From NCBI GenBank assembly GCA_036172665.1, contig CM069872.1:59754101-59818100 (forward strand): a stretch of 64,000 nucleotides of DNA, read 5' to 3'. The translations under genes and the position numbers were made by a program. Shown piece after piece: positions 1 through 12,806 of this stretch. The DNA is from Prosopocoilus inquinatus (lineage: Eukaryota > Arthropoda > Insecta > Coleoptera > Lucanidae). Under the pieces are notes generated by a model. It worked only from the letters and a program-made list of their open reading frames with translations. It did not search any database and had not been told where the DNA came from. Every line of letters starts with the position of its first letter. Within the stretch, counting starts at the first letter, position 1.

Positions 1-882
1 GGGATTACAGAGCAGGAGATAATTGTAATTACCGCGATTACTTTCTCGTTCGATATACCACCCCTCTCAAATGTCCAGCACAAATCCTGAACTTTCAGAG
101 AGCCTACAGGTTTTGACTTTGGAATGAAAAAATAATATTGCACGGAGGATTTTATTTTAAATGCGCAATTTAGCGATACCTTAAATTCCTTGGAGCCTGG
201 CGGTATAATTTATTTAAATTACATTTGACCTGTGCTCTTTAGGAAATACGTCATATCAGAATGTGAGTTTCCCCCAATTACTTTCGAAACTAATTTATCA
301 TAAAGGATGAAGTTACTTGTTGAAACCGAGCTAGGTAGGTAATTGAATTTAAAATTCGGGGGAAATAAGCCTGCTGTTATCATAATTAATCAGAACTATT
401 TGTTTCAAAAACTATATCTGTGTAGCATCACACAGATAGCATGAGTATTCCAATAATGGTTTAAAGCAGGTTTCTGTTTCTCTCTCTGTATCCACCACCA
501 TGGTTTAGTGAGCGAAAATTAATTTCACTTCCAACTTCACTTCAACTAACAATTGCTTTAATTTTATTCCACAGAATGCCATTTCTTCCTTTTGTAAAAC
601 TATTTTCAATATGTTTTGTATGTATGTTATCGTTGCAGTGTCGGTTTTTTACAGCTGCTTTTGATGCAAAACTCGACCGACCTTCGCAGTTATTTTTCGT
701 TCACGTTCCATCTTCGCGCTATTTGTATACGATCGTATCGCCTTCATGTCGCTTCACTGAAGTTTCAATCAACACGTATGAGTAGATCCTTTATTTGGCG
801 ATGATGACATACAAGCAAGATAGGGACAACCAACCTTTTTTATTCATCTTTTATTTCGTACTTTCTATGTATGTGTATTTAT
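1..882. other. AT-rich non-coding DNA, no gene seen
   Basis: No gene, RNA gene or repeat family is recognised. The short reading frames at 576-785 and 616-804 overlap in two frames, have low-complexity aromatic and Ser-rich translations, and show no convincing splice or start context. The frame at 795-1013 runs into the foldback element that starts at 885, so it is not a gene. Confidence 0.5.
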
Positions 883-884
883 TA

Positions 885-1137
885 TACTGCCCTGTTAAGC
901 ATGAGTCGTATCTACATTCGCACATTTGCGGCGTCATAATGTCTACATGCTTGGCTTACGATGTTTACACGACCTACATGTTCTTATCAGATTCTGCTTT
1001 TAGCACATTTTAGCAAATGTTAAATTCAATTTTTAATCAATTATTCAAATTTGGTGGCATAATAAATTTTACTAAATGAGGAACAACTGGAAGCAATGAT
1101 TTTGTCAGATGCGACTTGTATGCTTAACAGGGCAGTA
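885..1137. mobile_element. Foldback MITE with 18-bp perfect TIRs and TA duplication
   Basis: The first 18 bases (885-902, tactgccctgttaagcat) are exactly the reverse complement of 1120-1137. The inverted similarity continues imperfectly inward (gagtcgtatctac against the complement of gtcagatgcgactt). The 253-bp unit is flanked by TA at 883-884 and 1138-1139, which is the target duplication of Tc1/mariner-type transposons. There is no transposase frame inside, so it is a non-autonomous miniature element. The superfamily rests only on the TA flank, and TA can occur by chance. Confidence 0.75.
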
Positions 1138-1139
1138 TA

Positions 1140-3259
1140 CTGCAGATGCATTTAAAATCTGAATAAAATAATTGATTTCATTTTGTGTCTCTATTGAAGC
1201 GCTAGCAGTATTAAACGCTTTAGCATGTTTGCGTAAGTAATAAAGTGTCTTGATATATTTTATTTAATAAGTTAGTTAATTCCGAAACAAGCTTCATTAG
1301 AAGTTTACGCCTAGCTCATTCATTCACACTCAATTGACTTTTCGAACGCGCTTCCTTCGCCTAATTAAAAGCCACGTGATTAATTAATCATCGCCCCGCT
1401 GTTGCCGAAACAATTTCTGCATATTTCCCTCCTTCCTGCCTCTATAAATATACGGGGCGCTCCTAAAAGAAACACAAATAAATTTCATTGTTTCCTTGCT
1501 AGGCAATAATTTCTACATCAAAGCAATTTTTACGACACCCGGAACCTAATTTCCCAGAGAATATTGTTCTCGTTGTTTCCAGCAGCTTCGAGTTAACAAG
1601 AATGCGCCCGTACGCAACAAACCAATTTACTTTTCCGCAGACGCAATTATTTTTGTGGAAGCGGGCGGGTTTTTTTTCCGGAGGATTTTTCGAACCGGAC
1701 CCCTCTCGTAATGCTATCGCTGTTTGTACAGTAGTGGGTTTCCGGATTCCGGCAGATTTTCATTTCCTATTCCGTTTTTGAGCGCCGAGGAAATCCTTTG
1801 AGGAGTACTCAGAAGTTTAGCATTGTTCCAATATTTACACAATAGAGTCTCTGTGTGGATAATGGAAATTTAAAATAATTTTCGTTCGAGGAACACGTTG
1901 CGTTCGTTGCTCATCCGAATTTCAGTTTTACGATAATTAACGTTGCTTCAGACGTAATCAGGAAGAGCTGATCTACATCTCCGTCATGGAAACAATGCCT
2001 TGACAATAATTGAACCTCATACACATGAGGATATCCTGTTACAGTGCTTTGTTTATTTAGAGATATCCCCTCATGTCTGCAAACAGCTATAATTAAGTTG
2101 TTCAGTTCACCGTACTGAATATACATACATACGTAGATCAAGAATGGGTATTGTACGAAATTAACCGAAAATAAACACCACACGTATACAAAGTGTTACA
2201 TTAAGAAGTTTTCGACTTACATATTATAAAATTACGAAAAAAAAAAATTCAGAACTAAGACAGAAAGTTATTCTAGTAAAATGTCAGCCTTAAACGCCAA
2301 GTATCCAATCCAATAAAACAAATGGAGAGGTCTTTGTAACCAAAATAGCTTCATTTTAAGTAGGAATCACCATGTAACAGGACCTAATTAAAAAAGGAAG
2401 CGGTAATATTTAGAAATGAGAGAAAGAGCTCTTTTGGGGAAAATGTCCAATATAAAGCATCTGTTTCTTAAAGACTACTCGACTTAAAAGATAGATTTTT
2501 TTAATTGAACTTCATCTGGGGATGATTGATTTGGTGAAGAATCATCCATTAGGATCACAGATCTTTCGGAAATTCTTTTTTGGATTTAAACCTAAATGGA
2601 ACATTTAGATTTGATCTTTCTCCATGGAAGAAAAGGACCTTACGAGGTAGAAAGAAATTTGCTCATAGACACCATGGATTTTGAACGTTTTCTAACTTCA
2701 GAGATTTATTGAAAAGCATGTCACGACGTGACGATGGTTACCAATAACAAAAAGAATAATTTCCAGTGTCGTTAATTCATTCAGGAAAAAATAATTGCAT
2801 TTTTCCCAAGCTTTGAAATCGCACCCCCAAACTCTTGTACAAGAGAACAGATAAGTGACGTATTGATTTTGCTTGCTTTAGAGTATTTGCGATTCGGCGA
2901 GCTCGTGTCACTTGTAAACGTCGCCTTCAATGAACCGAGCTGCTTAAATATTTGTCTCTAGTAGAAGGAACATTGACTAATGAAAGTAAGCTGCCGCACT
3001 TTAGTGGCTACACACTCAGGGGTGAGCTTTATGTCACTTAAAAGATGAGGCAATCTCTCGGGGAAATCAAAGACACCTCGCACGAAGTTCGTATTCTACT
3101 AAACCATTTTTATATTGTATTACGTTTACATTTTTAATGAGAAATGTTTTACAGTTCGGTTTAATTTAATAAAAGGACAATGCGGAAAATGAGTATAACG
3201 CAACTAAATATAAAAGGAGGAAGAATTGTTACTGTAAGACTATTTGTTTATACATTCTC
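1140..3259. other. AT-rich non-coding DNA
   Basis: No gene is recognised. A TATA-like ctataaata at about 1442-1450 lacks a good initiator about 30 bases downstream. The 2250-2700 stretch is purine-rich on the plus strand with short A tracts. The minus-strand frame at 1911-2183 (90 codons) has no family resemblance. Confidence 0.45.
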
Positions 3260-3262
3260 TTA

Positions 3263-3399
3263 TGCCCGTTTGCACCACTTTCACTTAAAACTGTAAGTCC
3301 TACTTAAGTGGTTAAGTGACACTTTCTATTATGGAAAAAGTGTCACTTAACCAATTAAGTGGAACTTAAAGTTTTTAGTGAAAGCGTTGCAAACTGGCA
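3263..3399. mobile_element. 137-bp MITE with TTA target duplication (PIF/Harbinger-like)
   Basis: The ends are inverted repeats: tgcccgtttgcaccactt at 3263-3280 pairs with the complement of 3382-3399 at about 15 of 18 positions. A second, stronger inner inverted repeat (gttaagtgacactt at about 3311 and aagtgtcacttaac at about 3339) closes a hairpin across nearly the whole unit. The 3-bp flank tta is present at 3260-3262 and 3400-3402. TTA duplications with short foldback elements are typical of PIF/Harbinger-derived MITEs; the family assignment is inference. No coding capacity. Confidence 0.8.
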
Positions 3400-5743
3400 T
3401 TAGTAATATTAAAGTAAAACTATTTTTTGATAAAATTTTGACACCCTCCATTATTTAAAAGTAAGATTATTAAAAAATACAAACAAACATTGTTTTACAG
3501 AACCGGTAAAATGTTGGTTGATATAAACGTCGGGAATTGTAAGTCGCTTAAAAGTATTAAATTAAAAATAAGCTTTTTAAAACGGAAATATAGTTCCTAA
3601 TTTTTAAAGCCAAGAATTAAATTTATCTTAGGGTTCATATGTATAGTTCAAGGTCATCTTAAAACAATCACTAGGGCAACAAAACTTCCTTCTGCGGGTT
3701 GCATATTGAAACCAAATACATTTGCACTTAGGACATCGCAGCGAAGCGGCATTTGCTGCTTTAATTAAATCATGTAACATAGTTCCGGTTGGTGGCAAGA
3801 GCGCTGTCTGTCAACTAATTGCATGTGCTAGCTTTCGCATCGCAGCCTCCAAATTGTAATTTCATACTTCCAGCACCGTGTTTGTTGACTTGGACTGAAG
3901 ACACATCTATTCTCATCATCATCCATAGATATGATTTGTTTTTATAATTAAAATTATTATTGACATTTTTATTTATGGCTTTGGGGCAATTAAGTCATTA
4001 ATACGATTATCGAAATTTTTTGCGAGCAGCACTTGCAGTAAAATAAGAAGCCGGAATTTTGTATGGAATTTAATTATTTCAAAAATTTCTCAGTCTCGTC
4101 GAGGTGACCACAAGAAAAAAGTTGTCGCCGCGAGGCCTTGTGATAGTAATAATCTTGACAGCATAGGTTTCTTTAATTAAAACTCTTAGATCTTTCTGTA
4201 CAAAAAAAAGTTCTATGGCAGATTGATCATAAAAGTCTTTCTTTCTTTCATGCTAATGCTGCATGGTCTCATCTGATAATAAAATAATAAATTGATAGGT
4301 TAACGATGCAGTCTTTGACAAAAAAAAAGTTTCTTTCACCTTTCCATTTTTTGTTTTTGCCTCACAAAAGCACTTACCTACTTACTTCATCTTATTTAAA
4401 TAATGCGATTGATTTTATTCCGTCTCGTATCAAAAAAAAAAAAACACATTAAGAATCCAATTTGGATAATGTAGCAGTCGGCGCAGCCGAACGACCGCGA
4501 ACGACAGTGCAGAAAAACCGGTTGCGGTGATCTCGGGAAAACAGACCGTGAAGAAAAATGCGCCTCATAAATGGGAGTTTTCATTCGGAAACGCCGCGTA
4601 ACATCTCAACAGCTCCGCAGGGGCCTGCGGCGTCCGTGGTGAAAAATGAATCGCGCTTTATTTCCTCATTTGGCAGCGGGGATTTAGTTAAACGCCTGGA
4701 AGGGGATCTATTAGTTAGATGATTTTGATTCAGGGGGAAAAATGACGAAATAAAGAATTATTTTGGTTGTAAATACGATAATGATAAACTGATTTTTCCT
4801 GTGAGATAGATGTAAATATTTTGGGAGTCTTGAAAAAAAGCGAGCTCTTAGAGATTAGACCGGGAAAATTTAAAGGCTTGAAGAATTGAAGCTAGAAAGT
4901 TTTGGGCTACATATACAGTTTGGGAAACAATATTCCATCCGAAATACAAAATTCACCCCCAAAACTTAACTTGAACAACACCACCCCCAAATTTAAACTT
5001 CAAATTAACGATCTAGTGCGTGTCTAATTTATTCACGCGCCCTGTTATTTACAAAGCAAATGCTTTAAACTTATCCACTAACTGTTATACGCCGCCGTTC
5101 CCAGGTAGAATATTTATCCCGTTGATTTAACTTTCGGCGTTTACTTCGAAATTACCGTGGCGTTAGTAATGGTTTTATTCATAGAGGTGAGCATTATTAC
5201 AGCCAGAAACTTGAATTACGATTCGAACTTCAGTTGCTGCCCAGTTTGGGCAACTTATTCTCTTGATTTCGACTGCATTTTATTAAGTATAAAATAAGGA
5301 GTAAAAAACAAAATATTTCACCAGAGAATTTAAAACAAAAATTAACTCTTCATAGTAAATCCCTCTTTTCTCCTCTCCCTTGAAGCCATTTTCTTCTAGG
5401 TGCTGTGGATTCTCAATTATTCTTTTCATTCTAATGTGTCTTTTTCCAATTCTGCCTTTGTTTAACTTTAAAGCTACGCACATCAACATTCAAGTGTTTT
5501 TTAACAAAATTCGAGTTGTAGATGTGGAAAGGAAAATGATTCCAAAATGATTATGTCCTTTTTCTGCTTATAGATTTGATCTTCTTCTTTCTGAGAGAGA
5601 GAAAAAAAAGTTGACTTACTTCAGCTTGGTTTCATATCTGTCTCTTCAAATTCTTCAATTCTTTCTTCTCGATTTGATGGACTTGGTTTGTCTCTCTCAT
5701 TTTATCCATTCTATTACAGTGTCAACAAGATTTTTTTTTGTAA

Positions 5744-5760
5744 CCCCCCCCCCCCCCCCC
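5744..5760. repeat. C17 homopolymer
   Basis: Seventeen consecutive C residues preceded by a T9 run. This is a simple repeat prone to length error in assembly. Confidence 0.95.
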
Positions 5761-8700
5761 TGAATCGCTTGGTAATGTCTCCATATTTTATAGCACGTAC
5801 AAAAGAAAAAAGCTAAAAGCTCGTTATTCTGATGCACGGTAGGAAACAATTTAAACAATTCCGTGATGATTTCGGTGTACTATTATAAATATGGAAGGGT
5901 GGGTTAAGCTTCGCATCAGATTTTCTTTGTGGCGGAATTCCGCGTTCCAGAATTTATTTAATAGGCGGCGAAGTCGTCCATTAATCACCCCCACAATGGA
6001 GACGTACGAGTTCATCCCTGCACCGCGAGTGCATACGTGCGGCCACAACATTACACGCCCTTTTGTTGCGCGTCGCACTCCAACCCGTATTTGTTACGGG
6101 GAACTTTATCTTGGAGAAATTTTGTATTAAAAGTTCTTTGTTTCCACGGGCGTGTACGGAGCGAAATCCGGAAATTTACGGGCCCCCGATTGTTCTTAGC
6201 TGAAATACGACGGTGTAGGAAGCAAGACGATTTTATTACAGTTTAAGGCCCTGTAAATGGAGGAAAATAAATGATTGATGAGGGTGAACTTGTTCTACCA
6301 CATCTATCTATTTTACAGTTACAGTTCAGAATTTATTGGAGAGTGCAAAATTTCTGACCAATTAAAAAAATTTAAATAATAGCTTTAGCAACAGTTTATT
6401 TTAGTTTAACGTTTTAGGCAAGTTGAGCGTTAATATCAGCGAGGCAGGTGGCTAAATGCATAATCTCGGAATTATCCGGAGGTCGAAAGTAACCCAGGCA
6501 GCAAGGATCAAAAAGGATAATTACGTAAATTGTTTAACTCCGACGTTATTACGCTACGCAGTGCATTCATTCATTCATTCGTTCATTCAATTCTGACGCT
6601 GTTGTTTCGTTTTAACTATAATTTATTTATAACGCCGAATTCAATGTGAATGTGAAAATAGAAACGTGCCTGACGATACTTGCCAAATAAATCAAAGGTT
6701 TCGCATATCTGGAGTTCAACACACTACTTCAGCATTATCGGTGCTTCCACTTTCCACATAAATTTCAACTCCGTAAGTATCCGAGATAGTACGATACTGT
6801 AAAACTGGAGAAAATTGCGTAGCTCCTTGCAAATTCAAACTTGTGATATGAAGATGAATTGGGGTTACATCCATACAGCATGCAGAAGTAAATTCCTCTA
6901 CTTACTATTACATCAAACTAATTTTAAAATTATAATTTCTTTTTTGCGCTTTTCAAAATAGGGGGGAGGTGTAAATATTTATACATTCAGATTCAGTAAA
7001 AGTAGTCTTTTGCAAATAATATAAATCTCTTTCAATCATACTTCTTCCTTTTTATTCTTTGCATGGAAAGTCAACAGCTTTAGGGGTGCTAAGGTGTTTT
7101 GCCTTGCTTTAGCATGCACGCTCAGATATCATCACGTTTTTCCCTTTCGCACCTGTGCTGGTTAATTCACGAATTTGTGATTCAAATAACCCTCCAGCAA
7201 CGTAGCTCCGCTAGTGGATGTTTGCATTAACATACTTTTTTTAAGTTATTTATTGCACGGTGTTTTACGATACGGTTTACATTTTTCACTTCAATCCCAA
7301 TTCTTTCAACTAAAGGTTTTCAAGTAACATCGTTCATTACAGTAATAAGCAAGTAAGTGGGAAAAAAGAATATTATTAAAAACACCAATTTGTAGAAATA
7401 TTTATTTTTGAAAAATCAAAATTTTGTTATATCCCTTCTTTTGAAATCTTAACCCAGGGCGAATTTTAGCTTCATCTGCAATTTCCCTCTTTTCCACCTT
7501 ATCTCTTACAAGTACTTCCTTCGTTTTATTCTTACAGACTTTACAGATTTTTCTTGAATTTTCAGAGCTTTCTTCAATAAAAGCAGTAGGCATCTTCCCC
7601 TTCTTCTAGTGAGAAAGACTTTTTCACCTAAAAAAATGCACAAAACAATTGTAATAGAAGCACCAGAGAAATAAAACAAAAGGACGTGAACTGAACAAAA
7701 AGAATCAGAATATAAAAACATAATACAGTCTTTTCCTTTTGGTTTTCCTCTTTTGTTAATTTAATTTGTCAAATCATTTTCCAGTTTTGGAAATGTCAAG
7801 TCGTATGTCAAATAGAAAAGTCATTTAACAAATTAGAAAACTTAATTAATAAAAGGGGAAAACCTTCGGTAGGGTAAGATTGCTCATTCGTGTATTCCAC
7901 AACCAAAAGTACCTGACACAACCTGTATATGTATACAATTAAATTACCCCAATTTAATTTTCTAGAAGTTAACATTAAACGAGAGCACAGCTATTAATGT
8001 TATAGGGGTGGCAAAACGCTGACTTGATCGTAGAAGCGTTACTAAAATATACTACCCCTGATGATGTAGCAGCAAAGAACCGAGACGTATGCTTATTTAC
8101 GCGAGGGCAACCGGGCACATGAGACTTATTGAGTGGGGCTCAGGAACGCATTGGTTTTAGTGCGTTCGAACCCTTCGCAAAGAGAATTTATGATGGCCAG
8201 AGTAAGAGAGTGCCTGAAATTGTTGGCCCTGCGATATACTGCCCCCGGAGATTATTTCTTAAGGAACTCCCGCCCCTTATGTATCTACATTTCCGCACGA
8301 GGGAGTGGCTCCCATGTAATAATAGGTAACTGCAGGGGCAGAAACGGATACGACCAGTTTTTTGGAAGCAGTATATTTTGAAATTTATTAACACAATCAA
8401 ATGCGCATTACCCCTTATAGCAGAGAACAGAGAATAAAAATTAGGTTTGTTACAACGTTAATAATTAAAAAAGGTTTTTACATGTATACTGTCACGAACA
8501 ACAAAGGAGGAAAATGTTGAGTTAACAATCTAGTAAATTGACGATGAAAAGATTGTCCTTTTGTTTCGTTACAAAATAAAATTAGAATAATAATAAAGAA
8601 TGAATAATAAATAATCACTCTCTAATAATGAATACATTGCAAACTGAATTAATACTCCCTGAATGATTTACACAATTCCCTTTTTAAACTACTCTTACGG

Positions 8701-9767
8701 AATGTGATAAAGTGTATTCTCTAAAAGTTCGGTTCCAAAAGTCGTTTAATCTGTTTGATTAACTTAATTGATTAATTTGACTGTTAGCGTCTCGTTGAAA
8801 TATAATTAATGAGCGAGCGCGTTAATTGTTTTGAATGAAATAAGATCTGCTGATGCAGCATTGCAAGTAAGTTCGACAACTTGAATTTCACTTGTCAGTG
8901 TGGAATGCCCTCATTTAAAACGATAATTTAGCCTAAGTTCTAATTTCAGTGTTTATATACATACTTTGGAAATCGAATTAATTCAAGATGTTTATGTGAC
9001 AAACCTTTCGTTTTGCATCTTTCTTATTAATTACAACACCATAGTCCATAGCGTGAATGAACAAATCAGCTTCAAAGAGTTTCAAATTCTAAAACGTCTT
9101 CGACAACAAAGAACGCGCGTGTTTCTTAATTCTGATTAATGAACGCTGATACCTGCTGCAACTTTTGCTCATATCGCTCTGAAAAATTACGTTCTCGCGT
9201 GTCCATTATCCCCATGTTTTATAAGCAATTTTAAAAAGGAACTGCGAAGCTCTGCCGAGAACGTCACGTCTTTATGCACGCCGTGTATTATTAGCTTCCG
9301 GTTTTTGTTTCGCGCAGGATATTGCGATGCAAAATGAGGGTGAGAGTTTAAATTTTTCATTCCGTTGGGGAAGAAACTTAAAACTTGATCAAAATTAGAA
9401 ATTTCGTAGATCAAAGTGCGACGGCAGACGCGAACGGTTTTAACTGAAAGCCCGCGTCGCAAAAATAAAAAATAAAAAAGAACAAAAATCCAATATTCCG
9501 TCCGTACTGAATTTTCAATATTAGAATAATTCAATTCATCCGACGTCTTCGACGTCGGAAGACGGTAACCGTAAATTGATTAGATTAAAAATAAAAGCTG
9601 CTAGGATCGGCGAAGGACCTTGATTCTTTTTCCTTTGCATTCAATCGAATTACTTAATTAAGGGGGTTTTCAAAGAAGGTGACTTTGAATTACTAATTCT
9701 AATAAAAGGAAACTTTATTTCAGAGATGCTAAGTAAAATATACCTAGTGAACATGTACCGAGCGCCT

Positions 9768-9778
9768 CGAGATGGCGT
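9768..9778 (+). promoter_or_regulatory. CTCF-like motif (weak)
   Basis: The site reads cgagatggcgt and shares the AGATGGCG core with insect and vertebrate CTCF sites, but lacks the upstream CCA. One or two 8-mers of this kind are expected by chance in 64 kb, so this alone is weak. Confidence 0.2.
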
Positions 9779-12480
9779 TACACTAGCTCGCGACATCGCG
9801 CATCCAATTTTCGACTTAAAACACCGCGAGAAACGACAAACCACAATCAATTTGTTGCCTAATAAGCCAGCTTGTAACTAACTTATTTTTAAATTAAACT
9901 AAGTCAACAGAAATGTTCTTTGAGTCGGCAAGCAAATAAATAAAATATCTGCAATCCGCCTTTTGTTAACAGTCAAGTCTTGTATTGTTGTCTGCAATTA
10001 AACGAAATGATTCTCGCAACTGCGTTGAACTCAAAGGCGAAGAAACCTTTTTCTTTTTCTTAATAATATGGAAAACAAAAACAAAAAAAAGAAGTGTACG
10101 TTCTCTCGCTGGGAGATTGTTTAGCATTCAAGGCGCAAGCTCTTCTCCGGTTTGAACTAAAATGAGCTATATTTTCACGATACTCTTTGGAGCTAAATGA
10201 TGCAAATAGTTTCGGGAAAGCGTGAAAACTCGTCGCAAATATTCGGTTCTTTTTTCTTCTGATGTGAAAGAGGAGCGAACATATAAAAAAAAATAGATTT
10301 GCAAAGAGACGATATAGATTTGAAGGGACGCTGATTTTTTGCCTTTATTTGCTCACGCCATGATTTCACATCTTTCTATATTACGGTTTAAATCTTTACA
10401 CTGCTGGGGTGGGTGCATTTGTAATAAATATGATCTATCTCTAGGCGTAGCTAGAATTATGTATTTTTTTTTAATTTGGGGTTAAGACAAGTATTTAAAC
10501 GAAAAATCTAAAAACATAATTACAACCGGTTTCTGGTCGCTCATTACTCCTCAAGTTACTTAACCCACATAATTAAAACATCTTATATAGCAAACAACAT
10601 TTATAAATTTACTCCTTAAATTAATTAAATAAGTTTTTTATTCTTGCCTTTGTGTATAAAATCTAATTATAAATCAAAGAGATATTTTTTTTCACTTAGC
10701 AAGCACTTTCTGAAAGGATGCCTTTTTTTCTAATCTGATTTGATACTATCTCTTTTGGATTTCTGTTAATTCCACCAGAATGCACATTTTCAACAAAACA
10801 TTTACACGTGAAATAAAAGTAACCGGAAACGTAATGGATTAAAACATTGTTCTAAACTGGCGTCGTTAATTTGCGAATGCATTCTGCAACTACATAAATT
10901 ACGATTGCCACCGCTTACAGGTGAACACGCAGGGATTCACCGGAGCCACCCTGAACTGTCGGAATAACTGAAATATTTGCGCAGTTCGCCCTCCTTCATT
11001 AATCGCAGTGAATTTAGGAGCGCCGCCCTTTGCATTAAAACAGCCATTAAACACCAATTTGGTATGAATAAATTGTGAATCCAAGAAGGGTGAGCTTTAA
11101 ATATTGTCAAAGCAAATTTTAAATCGAAAAGCATGTTGTATAATTAGGGCTTTACTTTCTTGACGATCATAATATCTGTCAATCAGTTGAACGCTTGGGT
11201 GACTTAATTTACTCGGCAAGGATGTTATTGGAGGTCTGGGGACTTTACGAAAGTTTATAATAGTATTTTGCACACAATTCCGGTTTATTATCCATTCAAA
11301 GTCACGGGTTCATTTCTTCATTCTCCACTAATTAGACTTTATTTAAATTTGCCTTTAGTTAGGTAAAGAGACGACTCTTTTCTTGGGAAATACCTTTTAA
11401 AAACTATGCCAAGAAGTAAAAAGTTTCTTCAAGTGCATAGCATAATAGATAAAGAAAAAACTTGTTAACACGAAAAAAGCAAAAAGCAACAATGTCAAAA
11501 CTTCCTCGTTTTCTTTTACGTTTTTTTTACATGTGTATACCGAAGGTGGGAGGAATCGACGAGCTTCACGCTTTCTCTAAACTATTTACATCATTTACAT
11601 CACTTCAGTTAAATTAAACTGAACTTAAACTGCACGAGAAAATGCACAAACTAATGCACAAGCGTGTGCCGGAATATTTATGTCATAGGATAACAAACGC
11701 TAAACAAGAAACAATTTCGTACGTTTCGATTTCGGAGTCCAAATGGGTCAGTTTTCATCCAGCAGATGACAATTCACACAACAGTAATAAACGTCACAGG
11801 GCAGCACCGGCACTCGTAGAAACGTCCAACTTCAGTTACGTCGCACACTGCATACTTAAATCGTACACACCCCCGGTAGGAAGTATAGCCGCAAAAGAAA
11901 ACGGGGAAACGAAAAAGTGAATTCCTCTGTCGAAACAAAGAAATCAATTATAAGCATGGTTCACGCTGACTTCATCTTCTAATTACCTCTATTTTCCAGT
12001 GCAGAAACGTGCAGACTCCGCCCGGAAGAACTTACTTAAAACAAACCAGTTGATACTTAAGGCCAAAGGATTCCAGAAGGTCGTTGATTATTTCTTTATT
12101 CTCCACTTGTTCCTTTTAAATCTGTCTTTACCGCAACGGAAAATCATTTTTTTGGATCTACTTGTTCGACTCTTCCTTCTTCCCTTCTCTTTCGAGAAAT
12201 GAAAAGAAGAGAATATTTTGCAGGAAAACTACATACTTGCATCGATGAATTAAATTATTTTTTCCGCATACGTATATAAATTGTGATTACTGTAATGCCA
12301 TTAAATAGCAATTTATAGAGAAGATAGGAGCAGGAGTGTCGCTGATAAATGGGTTTTATGAAAAACGAGGCCGATGTTTATTTATCGCAGCAAATAAAGA
12401 CATATTAGGCAACGCTATATTAAGCACGTGACGCGTATCACTTTTATGTTCTAAAAAAAAAAACACAAACACACACACTT

Positions 12481-12806
12481 TTACATTTGCTACCCTTTGT
12501 AGTACAAATCATATTGTTTTAAAATTTATAGCGCTTTTAAACGAAGATGGATTATATGTATGTATGCATGTATTTCGACTCGAGTAATTTGAAAGTAATA
12601 ACCCCCTGTGTGCGGGGATAAATGAAATCTAAGTGCGATTACACTTGCTACCCTTCGCAATACAAATCAAAAGGCTTTAAAATTTGTAGCGTTTCTAAAC
12701 GAAGATGTATTGCATATGCATGTATGTGCATGTGCCCCAACTCGGGTAATTTAAAAGTAATAACCCCCGATGTACATATAGGGGTAAATGAAATCTACTG
12801 TGTAAT
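12481..12806. repeat. Tandem duplication, two ~158-bp units
   Basis: Unit 1 runs 12481-12638 and unit 2 12639 to about 12806. Both begin ttac-yttgctaccctt and share the ordered blocks tacaaatca, ttaaaattt-tagcg, aaacgaagatg, ctcg-gtaattt-aaagtaat, aacccc and aaatgaaatcta at matching offsets. Identity looks like about 75-80 percent with small indels. The plus frame at 12622-13014 begins inside it and is not a credible gene. It may be the remnant of a short satellite or an old local duplication. Confidence 0.8.

Larger units (their letters stand above)
3403..12480. other. 9 kb AT-rich non-coding DNA with simple repeats
   Basis: I see no gene. Contents worth noting: a T9 tract followed by a C17 tract (5731-5760), TTCA repeats at about 6566-6589, a CTCF-like agatggcg at 9770-9777, and an AC-rich end at 12461-12478. 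GC-richer islands lie at 4480-4640 and 5980-6200. The plus frame 8133-8381 starts at GTG and the minus frame 9187-9534 (115 codons) has no recognisable domain. The plus frame 11642-11919 begins at a true ATG (92 codons) but matches nothing I know. Confidence 0.45.

Noticed and set aside
8056..8070. ctgatga words (8059, 13114, 56938) as further hammerhead cores
   Set aside because: No GAAA block, stem II or cleavage triplet at the required spacing.
11642..12045. ATG frame of 92 codons with a possible 3' splice site at 12000 (ctattttccag)
   Set aside because: The only donor (aaagtgaat) is poor, the joined frame ends soon after, and no protein family is recognised.
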